56,200 nt of DNA. Source: Amycolatopsis sp. (GTDB lineage Bacteria > Actinomycetota > Actinomycetes > Mycobacteriales > Pseudonocardiaceae). The notes under the pieces were generated by a model, which saw only the letters and a program-made list of their open reading frames with translations, had not been told where the DNA came from and did no database searches. This document shows, one piece after another, positions 1-8,180 of this stretch; position 1 is the stretch's first letter, and each line of letters begins with the position of its first letter. The stretch spans positions 1 through 56,200 of the forward strand of contig NZ_JAODNM010000149.1 in NCBI RefSeq assembly GCF_025464955.1, in the 5' to 3' direction. The position numbers were made by a program, and so were the translations under genes.

Positions 1-1
1 C

Positions 2-214
2 GCTCAGATCGCCCTGGCGTGGCTGCTGGCACAGAAACCGTGGATCGCACCGATTCCGGGGACGACCAAAGTGCATCGTCTCGACGAAAACCTCGGCGCC
101 GACCGAATCGAACTGACCCGCGAGGACCAGCAGCAGATCGAGTCTGCGGTTGCCGAGATCCAGATCCAGGGTGCGCGGTACACGGCGCAGCAGGAAGAAG
201 CCATCAATCGGTAG
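2..214 (+). CDS. Aldo/keto reductase, C-terminal part (cut by window edge)
   Basis: The open frame enters from the left edge and ends at TAG 212-214, giving 70 residues. The text reads AQIALAWLLAQKPWIAPIPGT followed by TKVHRLDEN and then a helix rich in Asp/Gln/Glu. This is the last barrel strand and C-terminal helix of the aldo/keto reductase family, where the segment IPGTTKVHRLDEN binds the 2'-phosphate of NADPH. The gene is followed 35 bp later by a second family member in the same direction, so the two may be cotranscribed. The substrate cannot be told from this fragment. Confidence 0.85.
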   Translation, partial: AQIALAWLLAQKPWIAPIPGTTKVHRLDENLGADRIELTREDQQQIESAVAEIQIQGARYTAQQEEAINR

Positions 215-249
215 TGGCCGTTGTCCATCCAAAGAAGTAAGGGAATGTC

Positions 250-1305
250 ATGCGCTACAGGGTCCTGGGTAAGTCTGGCGTGCGGATTTCGGAGGTGGCG
301 CTGGGCACGATGACCTTCGGCGACGACTGGGGCTGGGGGGCGTCCCCAGATGTCAGCGCGAGGATGCTGGACTTGTTCTCCGACGCTGGCGGCAATGTCA
401 TCGACACCGCCGACGTCTACACCAATGGGACGTCAGAGACCATCCTCGGCGAGCTTCTCAAAGGGCGCCGCGACCGGTTCGTGCTCGCCACCAAGTTCAC
501 CAACCAAACCGACCCTGCTGACCCGAATAGTGCCGGCAACCACCGCAAGAAGATAGCCACCTCGATCGAGGCGAGCCTGCGTCGACTGCAGACCGACCAT
601 ATCGACCTGTATTGGGTGCACGCCCGTGACCTCCTCACTTCAGTCGAGGAGCTTATGCGCGCCCTGGATGACCAGGTCCGCCTCGGCAAGGTCCTCTACC
701 CAGCAGTGTCGGACTGGGCGGCATGGGAGATCGCGGAGGCCAACACCGCCGCTCGGTTGCGTGATTGGTCACCGTTCACCGCGGTCCAGCTGCGGTACAA
801 CCTGCTTGACCGTTCCCCGGAGCGCGAACTGTTGCCCATGGCCGACGCATTTGGCCTGCCGGTGTTTGCCTGGGGCCCGCTTGCCGAAGGACGGCTCACC
901 GGCAAATACCTCAGCGGCCACACCGGCCGACTGACCGAGGGTGGAAGGGCCTACAGCCGCGTCGGCAGCGACGACATCGTCCGCGAGGTCCTCGCCATCT
1001 CCCAGGAAATCGGCTGCTCACCCGCCCAGGTGGCCATTTCATGGGTGCGCCAGCAGCCCGGCTCGGTCATCCCGCTGATCGCGGCCCGCACCGAAGAACA
1101 GTTCCGCGACAACCTTGCCGCCACCGACGTGCACCTCAGCCAGCAGCACCTGGATCGTCTCGATGCACTCAGCCGCCCCACGCTCGGGTTCCCCGCGGAT
1201 GTCATGCGGGAGGCCTCCGTTGTTGCCGGGGTTTACGGCGCGCAACTACCCGACATCGACGACCCCCGCGCGGAGGCCGTACGCCGCACCACCACCCACG
1301 ACTAG
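250..1305 (+). CDS. Aldo/keto reductase
   Basis: A 351-residue NADPH-dependent oxidoreductase of the (beta/alpha)8 aldo/keto reductase family, probably cytoplasmic and acting on a carbonyl compound. The expected catalytic tetrad is visible: Asp52 and Tyr57 in IDTADVY, Lys82 in LATKF and His124 in YWVHARD. The usual GVSN/GVSD segment is changed to AVSDW. The C-terminal cofactor segment (PLIAARTEEQFRDNL) is present, and length is normal. ATG at 250 follows a weak purine stretch (AAGGGAATGTC). A paralogue follows at 1382, and a third, internally deleted copy lies at 11311-11727, so this locus has a history of aldo/keto reductase duplication or acquisition. Confidence 0.9.
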   Translation: MRYRVLGKSGVRISEVALGTMTFGDDWGWGASPDVSARMLDLFSDAGGNVIDTADVYTNGTSETILGELLKGRRDRFVLATKFTNQTDPADPNSAGNHRKKIATSIEASLRRLQTDHIDLYWVHARDLLTSVEELMRALDDQVRLGKVLYPAVSDWAAWEIAEANTAARLRDWSPFTAVQLRYNLLDRSPERELLPMADAFGLPVFAWGPLAEGRLTGKYLSGHTGRLTEGGRAYSRVGSDDIVREVLAISQEIGCSPAQVAISWVRQQPGSVIPLIAARTEEQFRDNLAATDVHLSQQHLDRLDALSRPTLGFPADVMREASVVAGVYGAQLPDIDDPRAEAVRRTTTHD

Positions 1306-1381
1306 TGATCTACCTGCACCCTCTGCACCGGACGTGCGGTGCCGGGCCTCGGCATCCCTGGCCAAAGGAGCGACAAGCACC

Positions 1382-2365
1382 GTGGACTACGTGAAACTGG
1401 GCTCAACAGGACTCGATGTCTCGAGGATCTGCCTTGGCGCGATGAGCTTCGGCCTTCCCGGGCCGGGCCACCACGACTGGTATCTCGACGAGGCCGCCTC
1501 CCGCCCGCTCATCCGCCGCGCGCTGGAAGCGGGCGTCAACTTCTTCGACACCGCCAACGTCTACTCGGGAGGTACCAGCGAGGAGATCCTCGGCCGCGCC
1601 TTGGCGGAGTACGCCGACCGCGCCGATTTCGTGCTGGCGACCAAGGTCAACCACCGGATGCGACCGGGGCCGAACGGAGCCGGCCTGTCGCGCAAGGCCG
1701 TCATGACCGAGATCGACGACAGCCTGCGCCGACTCGGGACCGACTACGTCGACCTCTACCAGATCCACTCCTGGGACCCGACCACCCCGATCGAGGTCAC
1801 CATGGAGGCGCTGCACGACATCGTCAAGGCAGGCAAGGCGCTCCACATCGGCGCGTCGACGATGTGGGCCTGGCAGTTCGCGAAGGCGCAGCACACCGCC
1901 GACCTGGGCAACTGGACCCGGTTCTCCACGATGCAGAACCACTACAACCTCCTCTACCGCGAGGAGGAGCGCGAGATGCTCCCACTCTGCGCCGACCAAG
2001 ACGTCGCGGTCATCCCGTGGAGCCCACTCGCCCGCGGCCGGCTCACCAGGGACTGGGACGCCACCACCGCACGCAGCGAGACCGACATGTGGGGCAACCT
2101 CTACCAGGAGACCGACCGCGTCATCGTCGAGCGCGTAGCCGAGGTCGCCGAGAAGCGCAGCGTCCCCCGCGCGCAAGTCGCACTGGCCTGGCTGCTGAGC
2201 AACCCAACCGTCACGGCCCCGATCGTCGGCGCCACCAAGATCGGCCACCTCGACGACGCCGTCGCCGCCGTCTACCTGCACCTCGACGACGCCGAGATAG
2301 CCCTGCTCGAGGAGCCCTACCAGCCGCACACCGTAGGACGCTACCTTCCCGAACCGCGCCGCTGA
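1382..2365 (+). CDS. Aldo/keto reductase (second intact copy)
   Basis: A 327-residue aldo/keto reductase. I chose GTG 1382 because AAAGGAG lies 11 bases upstream (1364-1370) and the family N-terminus YVKLGSTGLDVSRICLG starts there; the frame is open further upstream but that part overlaps the preceding gene and has no family match. Tetrad residues are Asp56 and Tyr61 (FFDTANVY), Lys88 (LATKV) and His129 (YQIHSWD). IVGATKIGHLDDA near the end is the NADP-binding segment. It belongs to the group of larger enzymes acting on aldehydes or sugars (YajO/PdxI-like), but no substrate is evident. It runs in the same direction as the gene at 250 with a 76-bp gap. Confidence 0.9.
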   Translation: MDYVKLGSTGLDVSRICLGAMSFGLPGPGHHDWYLDEAASRPLIRRALEAGVNFFDTANVYSGGTSEEILGRALAEYADRADFVLATKVNHRMRPGPNGAGLSRKAVMTEIDDSLRRLGTDYVDLYQIHSWDPTTPIEVTMEALHDIVKAGKALHIGASTMWAWQFAKAQHTADLGNWTRFSTMQNHYNLLYREEEREMLPLCADQDVAVIPWSPLARGRLTRDWDATTARSETDMWGNLYQETDRVIVERVAEVAEKRSVPRAQVALAWLLSNPTVTAPIVGATKIGHLDDAVAAVYLHLDDAEIALLEEPYQPHTVGRYLPEPRR

Positions 2366-2494
2366 CGCACATGGTCAGTCCATCGTCGTGTCGACTGCGA
2401 ACGGATCACCCACCGCCGCCCGACGCTGGCCCGTCGGGACTTCGGGAGTTCACGTCAGCGAAGGACCACTAAGGACAGTGGGAAGCCGCCCGGT

Positions 2495-2727
2495 ACCCGC
2501 ACGACCCGCTACTCTGCTCCGGCGAACTGTCCTTCCAGGACAACGACTTCCGTACCTGGTGGGCCGCGCAACGAGTGACTGGTACAGTCGGCGCGACCAA
2601 GCACTGCCGCCATGCACTGGTGGGCGAGCTCGTCTTGGACTGCGACACCACGGTCAGCCCCGAGGGACCCGGACCAGCGCATCCTCATCCTGGCAGCGAA
2701 ACCCGGGCCGGACAGTCCAAGAACTAA
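2495..2727 (+). pseudogene. Remnant of an MmyB-like XRE-family regulator (C-terminal ligand domain)
   Basis: Translation from 2521 gives GELSFQDNDFRTWWAAQRV, then a segment KHCRHALVGELVLDCD. After a one-base shift near 2668 it continues DPDQRILILAAKPGPDSP. This is the C-terminal PAS-like domain of actinobacterial helix-turn-helix proteins of the MmyB type (GELS...FRRWWA...H...VGEL.L...DPDQ.L...A.PGS). The DNA-binding N-terminus is absent and the frame is broken, so it is a dead fragment. No start codon or ribosome-binding site belongs to it. I see nothing recognisable in 2366-2494. Confidence 0.6.
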
Positions 2728-2729
2728 TA

Positions 2730-3858
2730 CTAATACGACATGACATCCTTCAGTTCTGCAATCACAGACGACAGTGCTCGATCTATTTGACTTGCAAGCT
2801 CGGTGAATTCCGGGACACCGAGCGGACGCAGCCACACGCGCAACTTCGGCGGGCTCCACAGCGCCTCGGCCGTGTGGTCGACGGTCAGCGTGACCGTTTC
2901 GCCCGCGAACCACGGACCGCTCGGCCCGGTTAAGGTCACCTGCTCGACGTCGGCGGGTACCCGGGTCGTGAAGGCACCCTCCATTGTGTACAGCTCGAAC
3001 AAGGCGCCCGGATCCGCGCGCTTCAGGATGATGTACCCACCCATGATCCGCATCCCCCGAACGGCGAACCCGTCTTGGGGCACCTGAAGCTGGACGTCGG
3101 CAGCCTTGCTCATATCGTCGTTGTAGACCGAGACGGTGAACGGGCTCTAGCCGGGTTTCGTCGGGGCTGCGAGGATGTGGACCTTGCCGTCGGGATCGAC
3201 GTCGTAGGCGTCTCGAAGCTGACCCTGGGGTGTGACACCCGAGAGCGGCCACAGCTGCTTCCCGGTGAGGTCCGCCACCGAGAAGCAGCCCGAGGGCCAC
3301 GCCGTGTAGATCCGGCCACGGCTCTCCGAGATGCGCATCGTGGCCGCGTCACCGGTATCCCCGCTGCCGGACCCGATACCGGTCGCGCCGAGGCCGGGCA
3401 GCGGAATGGCGCCGACGATGCCGGTGCTGTTGAGCCGGACCACCCGCGGCACATGCTGGTCCAGTGCGTAGAAGTCGCTGCTCACGTCACCGACCACGAC
3501 ACTGCACGGCGCGTTGTTCCCGGTGCGTTCGTCCGCCGCCGGGGTGAAGGCATCGACGTGGGTCAGCAAGGTGAAGTCAGAGCGGAGGACATTCACCCGG
3601 CAGCCGTGCAGCTTCGGGTGCCCCTCCGCGGTGGCCATGACACCCTTGTCGTTCCCGGTCATGTCCAAGGTCCACGCGGTGACGGGTCCCGAGCTCGGCC
3701 CGGTCCCGTCCAGTGCGACCCGCAGCGCGCTGCTACCCGATACCGTGTGGCTGATCAGGTAGACCTCGCCGCGCGCGACCCCGAGATGTGCGCTCTCCAC
3801 GTCGAATTGCGGGCCACACCGTCGTCGTCCTTGCGATTGTCTGGTCCGGCTCGGTCAT
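2730..3858 (-). pseudogene. Degraded hypothetical beta-rich protein (amber stop and frameshift)
   Basis: Two open segments lie in the same minus-strand frame, 3800-3147 (217 aa) and 3113-2730 (127 aa). They are separated only by a TAG at 3149-3147, and reading through gives continuous sensible sequence (KPG, stop, SPFTVSVYNDD). Upstream, ATG 3858 has a strong GGAGGGG site and starts MTEPDQTIARTTTVWPA, but a one-base shift near 3810 is needed to join QFDVESAHLGVARGEVYLI. The text is rich in beta-strand patterns with repeated RVVRLN, RGRIYTAW and KVHILA-like units, resembling a beta-propeller; I cannot name the family. The gene is read as inactivated by two lesions, though sequencing error at the shift is possible. 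Confidence 0.5.
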
Positions 3859-3959
3859 CGCGGTCCCCTCCCCTGTCACGTCGACCGATCGTGACAGACC
3901 TCCGCGCCCCGGCTCCAGCCCGAAAGGGCGCGCAATGGGGCCGTGCTGCCGGCGGTGGA

Positions 3960-4338
3960 ACTGGTGATGGGGTCAGTCGAAGCACGCTGCCTTCGCCCTT
4001 CGCCGACTGGAGCAGAGCCCCGTCGGGAGTGGCGGTGAGGTCGGCGAAGTGGTGTCGGCGTCCTGGTGTGGCGCCTGTGCCTGGGCAGTCGGCCTGCTCG
4101 ATTCCTGGTGGCAGCGCGGCGACCGCGCCCGGGACGTAGATGCGCAACCGGACATCGGGAGCACCATCCGGGCCGGGCACGATCTCGCGTGGACGGTGAC
4201 CCCGGTGGTGTCGCACTCGCCGATCTGGGCGGCGCCCAGCTCCGCCATCCGCCGGTGTTGGGCGGGCAGGGCGGAGAGGTCGATCGCGGGGAGCGTGGGT
4301 ATCGCGGCGGCGAATTCGGGATCGAACGGATAGGTCAT
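3960..4338 (-). pseudogene. N-terminal fragment of an alpha/beta hydrolase (lipase-like), frameshifted
   Basis: ATG 4338 opens MTYPFDPEFAAAIPTLPAID and continues to GVTVHAR, the typical start of a hormone-sensitive-lipase-type hydrolase. Near 4188 a one-base shift is needed to continue EIVPGPDGAPDVRLRIYVPG, which is the conserved entry to the hydrolase core. The oxyanion HGGG motif and everything beyond are missing: the frame runs instead into ALPPGIEQADCPG and then DLTATPDGALLQSAKGEG, which belongs to something else. It is a chimeric remnant abutting the degraded gene at 2730-3858. Confidence 0.5.
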
Positions 4339-4402
4339 AGCCAGACCGATCGCAGCCGGGGTTCGTCACGGCACATCCTGACAAGTTCCCGCATGGCTCA
4401 CG

Positions 4403-4495
4403 ACGCTGACCTGGGTCGAACGCAACTTCGGCTACGGCATCGCCCGCGCCTACGCAGGACACACTGCCCCTGCCGATGGCGCCAGCCGTAACGAC
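4403..4495 (+). pseudogene. Remnant of a tyrosine recombinase (integrase) C-terminus
   Basis: The plus strand encodes LTWVERNFGYGIARAYAGHT followed by APADGAS. This matches the end of actinobacterial phage-type integrases (WVE..FG..VA.AYAGHT...), the region holding the catalytic His/Tyr neighbourhood. There is no start, no catalytic Arg box and no Tyr-containing tail, so only about 30 codons remain. It points to a past integration event next to the MarR gene. The short interval 4339-4402 holds nothing I recognise. Confidence 0.5.
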
Positions 4496-4506
4496 GGCTC
4501 GTCGCC

Positions 4507-5010
4507 CTACCCGTCTTCCTCGGCTGCCCGCGCCAGGTTCCGTTCGATCATGGAGAGACACTCTCTCGCGTGCGATCGCTCGTCGTCGGTGAAACCCCTC
4601 GTGCAGAGTTCCTCCAGACGCGGCCAGATCGCCTCGACCTGAACGCGAAGTGCCTGGCTCGCCTGGGTTGGTTCGATGATGATCGCGCGCCGGTCGGTCG
4701 GGTACGGGCTGCGGCGGACGAATCCGGCGCGTTCGAGACGCTGCACGGACCGCGTCACGGTCGCCGCGTCCGAGCCGAGTAGCCGGGTCAGGTCGGCGGG
4801 ACGCTGCGGACCGTCAGCCCACAGCCGCATCATGATCAGCTCCTGGCCGGGGTGCAGGCCGGCCGCGCGCAGCAGTTGCGAGGTGAGCAGGTGGTGCAGC
4901 CGCGCCGCCCGGAACAGCGCCTGGCTGACCGAGTTCGCTCCCGCGGCCGGGTCGGGCCAGCAGCCGCAGTCCTCGCCGGGGGGCCCGGAGCGGCCCCGAT
5001 GGTCGTGCAT
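4507..5010 (-). CDS. MarR-family transcriptional regulator
   Basis: A 167-residue winged-helix protein. Residues 28-150 cover the MarR fold: LFRAARLHHLLTSQLLRAAGL, the recognition helix region RPADLTRLLGSDAATVTRSV, then the wing RRSPYPTDRRAIIIEPT and the C-terminal dimer helices. Four Cys/His-rich N-terminal residues (MHDHRG, CGC) are unusual extras. ATG 5010 follows GGAGGCGC. The gene is divergent from the quinone-reductase-like gene at 5247, the classical arrangement in which a MarR repressor controls a detoxifying oxidoreductase and itself. Palindromes in the shared intergenic region support this; the inducer is unknown. Confidence 0.9.
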   Translation of the reverse strand: MHDHRGRSGPPGEDCGCWPDPAAGANSVSQALFRAARLHHLLTSQLLRAAGLHPGQELIMMRLWADGPQRPADLTRLLGSDAATVTRSVQRLERAGFVRRSPYPTDRRAIIIEPTQASQALRVQVEAIWPRLEELCTRGFTDDERSHARECLSMIERNLARAAEEDG

Positions 5011-5170
5011 TACGCGCCTCCTTCACCGTCTACCGAGATACCAGACAGATACCTGTCCGGCCAGCATACTGGCGTATTCCACCAGATCGCTCGACACCCA
5101 GACCATCCGCACAGTTCAAACTGTTGTTACCTCAACCACAATCTAACTATCCCTGCATGGTGTGTGCTAT

Positions 5171-5216
5171 TTACTTGTCCGAACAGGTAACTGCATCTGA
5201 ACGCAGTGATTACCTG
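5171..5216. promoter_or_regulatory. Candidate MarR operator between divergent genes
   Basis: TTACTTGTCCGAACAGGTAA at 5171-5190 is a near-palindrome (8 of 10 arm positions pair). Its right arm CAGGTAA (5184-5190) also pairs with TTACCTG at 5210-5216 across an inner CTGC/GCAG pair. A related half site, ATACCTGTCCGG, lies upstream near 5050. The sites sit 30-75 bases before the start of the oxidoreductase gene, where a MarR dimer would block transcription. Binding is inferred. Confidence 0.5.
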
Positions 5217-5246
5217 ACCGTCGCCGTCGACAGAGGAGTGGAGAAC

Positions 5247-6161
5247 ATGAAGGCTGTTGTGTACAACGAATTCGGTGGTCCCGAAGTACTGCACGTCGCC
5301 GAGGTGGACAAGCCGGTCCCCGGGCCGGGGCAGGTCCTGCTCGCCGTGCGCAGGGCAGGGGTGAACCCCCTCGACTACAAGTTCCGCTCGGGCGAGTTTC
5401 AGATCCACTCGCCCCGCCCACTGCCCGCGACACCTGGTCTTGAGGCCGCCGGTGTCATCGAGGCGGTGGGCCCGGACATGCACGGCTTCGCCGTCGGCGA
5501 CGAGGTGCTCGGCTGGCCCCTGACCGGATCGTATGCCCAGTATGCGCTGGCCAGCTTGCTGATCGCCAAGCCCGCCACGCTCGACTGGGACCGGGCCGCG
5601 GCGTTGCCCGTTGTCGGTGAGACCGCGCTGCGTGTGCTCGCCCTGCTCGGCCTGCGCAGCGGCGAAACCCTGCTCATCCACGGCGCGACCGGGGCGACCG
5701 GCGCGATCGCCACCCAGTTGGCCGTCGCTCAGGGCGTGACCGTGATCGGCACCGGCAGCGCCACCAACAGCGACTACATCGCCTCCCTCGGCGCGACTCC
5801 GACGACCTACGGCGAGGGCTTGGTCGAGCGCGTGCGCGCGCTCGCGCCGAACGGTATCGACGCGGTGCTCGACGCCGTCGGCCACGGCACGCTGCCCGAC
5901 TCGATCGAGCTGCGCGGCGGCACCGAGCGGATCGTCACCATCGCCGACCCGCCCGCGGCGGCCGCCCTCGGCGTCACCTTCTCCGCCGGCAACGTGCAAG
6001 ACAGCGACCTTCCTGAACTGGCCAAGCTCGCCGAGCAGGTGGCCAATGGTCAGATCACCATCGCGCTCTCGCGCACCTTCGCGCTCGCCGACGCGGCCGC
6101 AGCGCACGAACTGGTCGAATCCGGCCACCCTGGCGGCAAGATCCTCATCGACCCCAACTGA
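5247..6161 (+). CDS. NADPH:quinone reductase-like zinc-independent alcohol dehydrogenase
   Basis: A 304-residue MDR-superfamily oxidoreductase. ATG 5247 was chosen because AGAGGAGTGG lies 8 bases upstream and the family start MKAVVYNEFGGPEVLHV begins there; the longer frame upstream reads through the operator region. The GroES-like domain (residues 1-110) contains GVNPLDYKFR and LEAAGVIEAVG and lacks the cysteines of zinc enzymes. The nucleotide fold has LLIHGATGATGAIATQLA. These are features of QOR-type enzymes that reduce quinones or enones with NADPH. Control by the divergent MarR gene would make it inducible by an electrophile or phenolic compound. Confidence 0.9.
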   Translation: MKAVVYNEFGGPEVLHVAEVDKPVPGPGQVLLAVRRAGVNPLDYKFRSGEFQIHSPRPLPATPGLEAAGVIEAVGPDMHGFAVGDEVLGWPLTGSYAQYALASLLIAKPATLDWDRAAALPVVGETALRVLALLGLRSGETLLIHGATGATGAIATQLAVAQGVTVIGTGSATNSDYIASLGATPTTYGEGLVERVRALAPNGIDAVLDAVGHGTLPDSIELRGGTERIVTIADPPAAAALGVTFSAGNVQDSDLPELAKLAEQVANGQITIALSRTFALADAAAAHELVESGHPGGKILIDPN

Positions 6162-6195
6162 CCGGCGAGAACATCAACCGAGAGAGGAAACATCG

Positions 6196-7666
6196 TCACT
6201 GCAGGTCGGCAGGCATCACGACGTCAAGTCCAATGTCGATCGCCGGAGCGGAATGGGTGATAGCCCCGACGGATACGGAGTCCACCCCCGTGCGCGCGAC
6301 CTGGCGGGCCTCGCCGAGGACAAAGCCGCCGCTAGCCTCGAGTCGCACGTCGCGCGAGCATCTGCGCGCGCGTTCCACGGCGACACGCATGTCGTTCACG
6401 GCGAAGTTGTCCAACAGGATCTGACCGGCGCCGTGAGCGAGCGCCTCGTCGAACTGGTCCAGCGAGTCCACCTCGATCTGCACAGGAACTGCACCACGGG
6501 GGTGAGCGGCGGCGACGCGATCAAGTGCTCTCCCGATCCCTCCGGCGACAGCGACGTGGTTGTCCTTGACGAGGATCTCGTCGAACAACCCGCGACGATA
6601 GTTGGCGCCTCCGCCGCACCGCACTGCGTACTTCTCGAGGTCGCGGAGCAACGGCGTGGTCTTGCGGGTGTCGCGCACCGAGACGCCGGTACCTTCGAGC
6701 GCGTCGACCCAGGTTCGGGTCGCGGTCGCGATTCCGCTCAGGTGAGAAAGCAGGTTCAGCGCTGTCCGTTCCACCGCCAACACGGCTCGCGCGGGAGCGC
6801 TCAGAGTCGCTAGGTGTTGACCAGGAGCGATTCGGTCTCCGTCCGCCACCAAAGCCCTGAACCTCACTGACGGGCCGATACTGTCCTCGCACAGCAAGGC
6901 CACCACCCGAAGTCCACAGGCCACACCGACCTCGCGAGAGGTGAAGCTGACCTCAAGGTCTACGTCGGCGGGAACCACCGCCAACGACGTGAGGTCCCCG
7001 GCCTCGGAGAGATCTTCGGTCATTGCCGCTCGAACTAGCCTGAGCACCTCGTCCGGATCTAGGTTCGCGAGCTGCAACGCCTCACGGGCGCTGCCTGCAT
7101 TATCGAGCGCGCGCACGCTGTCGAAGGTGGGGGCGTTCGGCTCGAGCGGAACTCCAGCGGCGTTCGCAGCGAAGGAGATCGCGTGGTACCAGCCGCAGAG
7201 CAGAAGGATGTCGAGCAGCTCCGCCTCGTTGAACTCGACCGAGAGCAGTTCCCACAGCGGCTCTGAGATCGTCGAGTCGTCGTGGAGTGCGTCAGCCGCA
7301 CGAACCAGGAGGCGGTCCCGCGGCGAGGACCAGCAAGGGTCACTGGGGCTTCCGTGCGTCAGGGATGTGACTTGCTCCGAAGAGAAGCCGACCCGCTGTG
7401 CGAAGAAGTTGATGTGAACTCCCCACTCGTACTCGCAACCGCAGCGGGCGCACGTGCGGTCGATGAGGATCTCGCGGTCGCGCATGCTGATGGAGAGCTC
7501 GCGGCTCAACTCGTACGAGCCCCAGCCGTGCATCGCCTTGGTCATCGACAGGTTCTTGGCAAACGTGCGGAAGAGCGCGATCGGGGGGGACACCAGGCGG
7601 CATCATCGGGGCGAGCGCATCTGCCACCCCCGGGACGAACGGGGCCTCCAGCGGAGTGATTCGCAC
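6196..7666 (-). pseudogene. nadC: Carboxymuconolactone-decarboxylase-like domain fused to nicotinate-nucleotide pyrophosphorylase (frameshifted near its start)
   Basis: The frame from 7593 to 6196 encodes 465 residues joining two domains without a stop. The first ~165 residues are an AhpD/CMD domain with the redox motif CARCGCEYEWGVH. The remaining ~285 are quinolinate phosphoribosyltransferase, which makes nicotinate mononucleotide from quinolinate and PRPP; conserved blocks RDTRKTTPLLRDLEKYAVR, CGGGANYRRGLFDEILVKDNH, LLDNF, LEASGG and SVGAITHSAP are all present. The true CMD start is upstream: GTG 7666 after GAGGA begins VRITPLEAPFVPGVADALAP, but a run of seven C (about 7586-7592) shifts the frame by one. 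With six C it would read GVPPIALFRTF and be whole. It is divergent from an HxlR gene and shares twin palindromes with it. Whether the shift is real, phase-variable or a sequencing error is open; an internal ATG (7593 or 7545 region) might still yield a shorter protein. Confidence 0.75.
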
Positions 7667-7678
7667 GGCCAGTTCCTC

Positions 7679-7695
7679 ATTTCGTAAATCGAAAT
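7679..7695. promoter_or_regulatory. Perfect inverted repeat, candidate HxlR operator 1
   Basis: ATTTCGTAAATCGAAAT is a perfect 6-bp inverted repeat around a 5-bp spacer. It overlaps the translation start zone of the minus-strand CMD-NadC gene (GTG 7666) and has a sister site centred 36 bp away. It is very AT-rich for this genome, which makes chance occurrence less likely. Confidence 0.6.
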
Positions 7696-7714
7696 CCTTG
7701 ATGTGTAAGCTAGC

Positions 7715-7731
7715 ATTTCTGAATCCGAAAT
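7715..7731. promoter_or_regulatory. Inverted repeat, candidate HxlR operator 2
   Basis: ATTTCTGAATCCGAAAT has 5-bp inverted arms and matches the site at 7679-7695 at 13 of 17 positions, with identical arms ATTTC/CGAAAT. It lies 15 bp before the HxlR start at 7746, so the pair could serve autoregulation and control of the divergent fusion gene. Confidence 0.6.
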
Positions 7732-7745
7732 CTCCAGGAGGATGT

Positions 7746-8078
7746 GTGAGGTCACCCACTCCGGCGCCCGGTCATCCGGTTCGTGGTTCGTCGACCGGGC
7801 GCCCGGTCATGGCTGCCATGGACCTTCTTGGCCGGAGGTGGGCGTTGCGCGTTCTGTGGGAGCTTTCCCATGAGCCGATGCGGGCGCTCGAGCTCAAGGA
7901 CCGCTGTGACGACATGTCGTCGAGCGTCCTGTACCAACGGCTGCGGGAGCTGACGGAGGCGGGACTGGTCGTCCAGGACGGCGAGGGCCGGTTTGCCATC
8001 ACGCCGCTGGGTGGAGACCTGCGCAGCGCGCTCGAACCCCTCGACGCATGGTCGCGTCGCTGGGCCGAGCGCGCCTGA
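7746..8078 (+). CDS. HxlR-family transcriptional regulator
   Basis: A 110-residue winged-helix regulator. GTG 7746 follows AGGAGG (7736-7741) with a short 4-base gap; the frame runs open further upstream, but that part would overlap the palindromes. The HxlR signature is clear: AAMDLLGRRWALRVLWELSHEPMR, then LKDRCDDMSSSVLYQRLRELTEAGLV and the wing RFAITPLGGDLRSALEPLDAW. HxlR proteins usually sense electrophiles or redox state and regulate a neighbouring gene; the divergent partner here is the CMD-NadC fusion. The cysteine in KDRCDD, at the start of the recognition region, could be a sensing residue (inference). Confidence 0.9.
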   Translation: MRSPTPAPGHPVRGSSTGRPVMAAMDLLGRRWALRVLWELSHEPMRALELKDRCDDMSSSVLYQRLRELTEAGLVVQDGEGRFAITPLGGDLRSALEPLDAWSRRWAERA

Positions 8079-8080
8079 TC

Positions 8081-8179
8081 TCAGGCTCGCGCCGCGATCG
8101 TCTGAGCGAGCGTCTCCGTGAACTCGCGCGAGGCGCCCACGCGTGACTCGTGACGGATCTCTGCGCCGCGGATCTCCAG
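8081..8179 (-). pseudogene. C-terminal remnant of an unidentified protein
   Basis: The minus strand reads LEIRGAEIRHESRVGASREF followed by TETLAQTIAARA and a TGA stop at 8083-8081. The regular helix pattern and typical actinobacterial C-terminus suggest a real gene end, but nothing upstream continues it: the transposase fragment starts at the breakpoint. I cannot name the family. Confidence 0.3.
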
Positions 8180-8180
8180 C

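Noticed and set aside
1403..2329. 308-codon open frame antisense to the second aldo/keto reductase
   Set aside because: Typical shadow frame of GC-rich coding DNA; Val/Asp/Gly-rich, no family match, no ribosome site.
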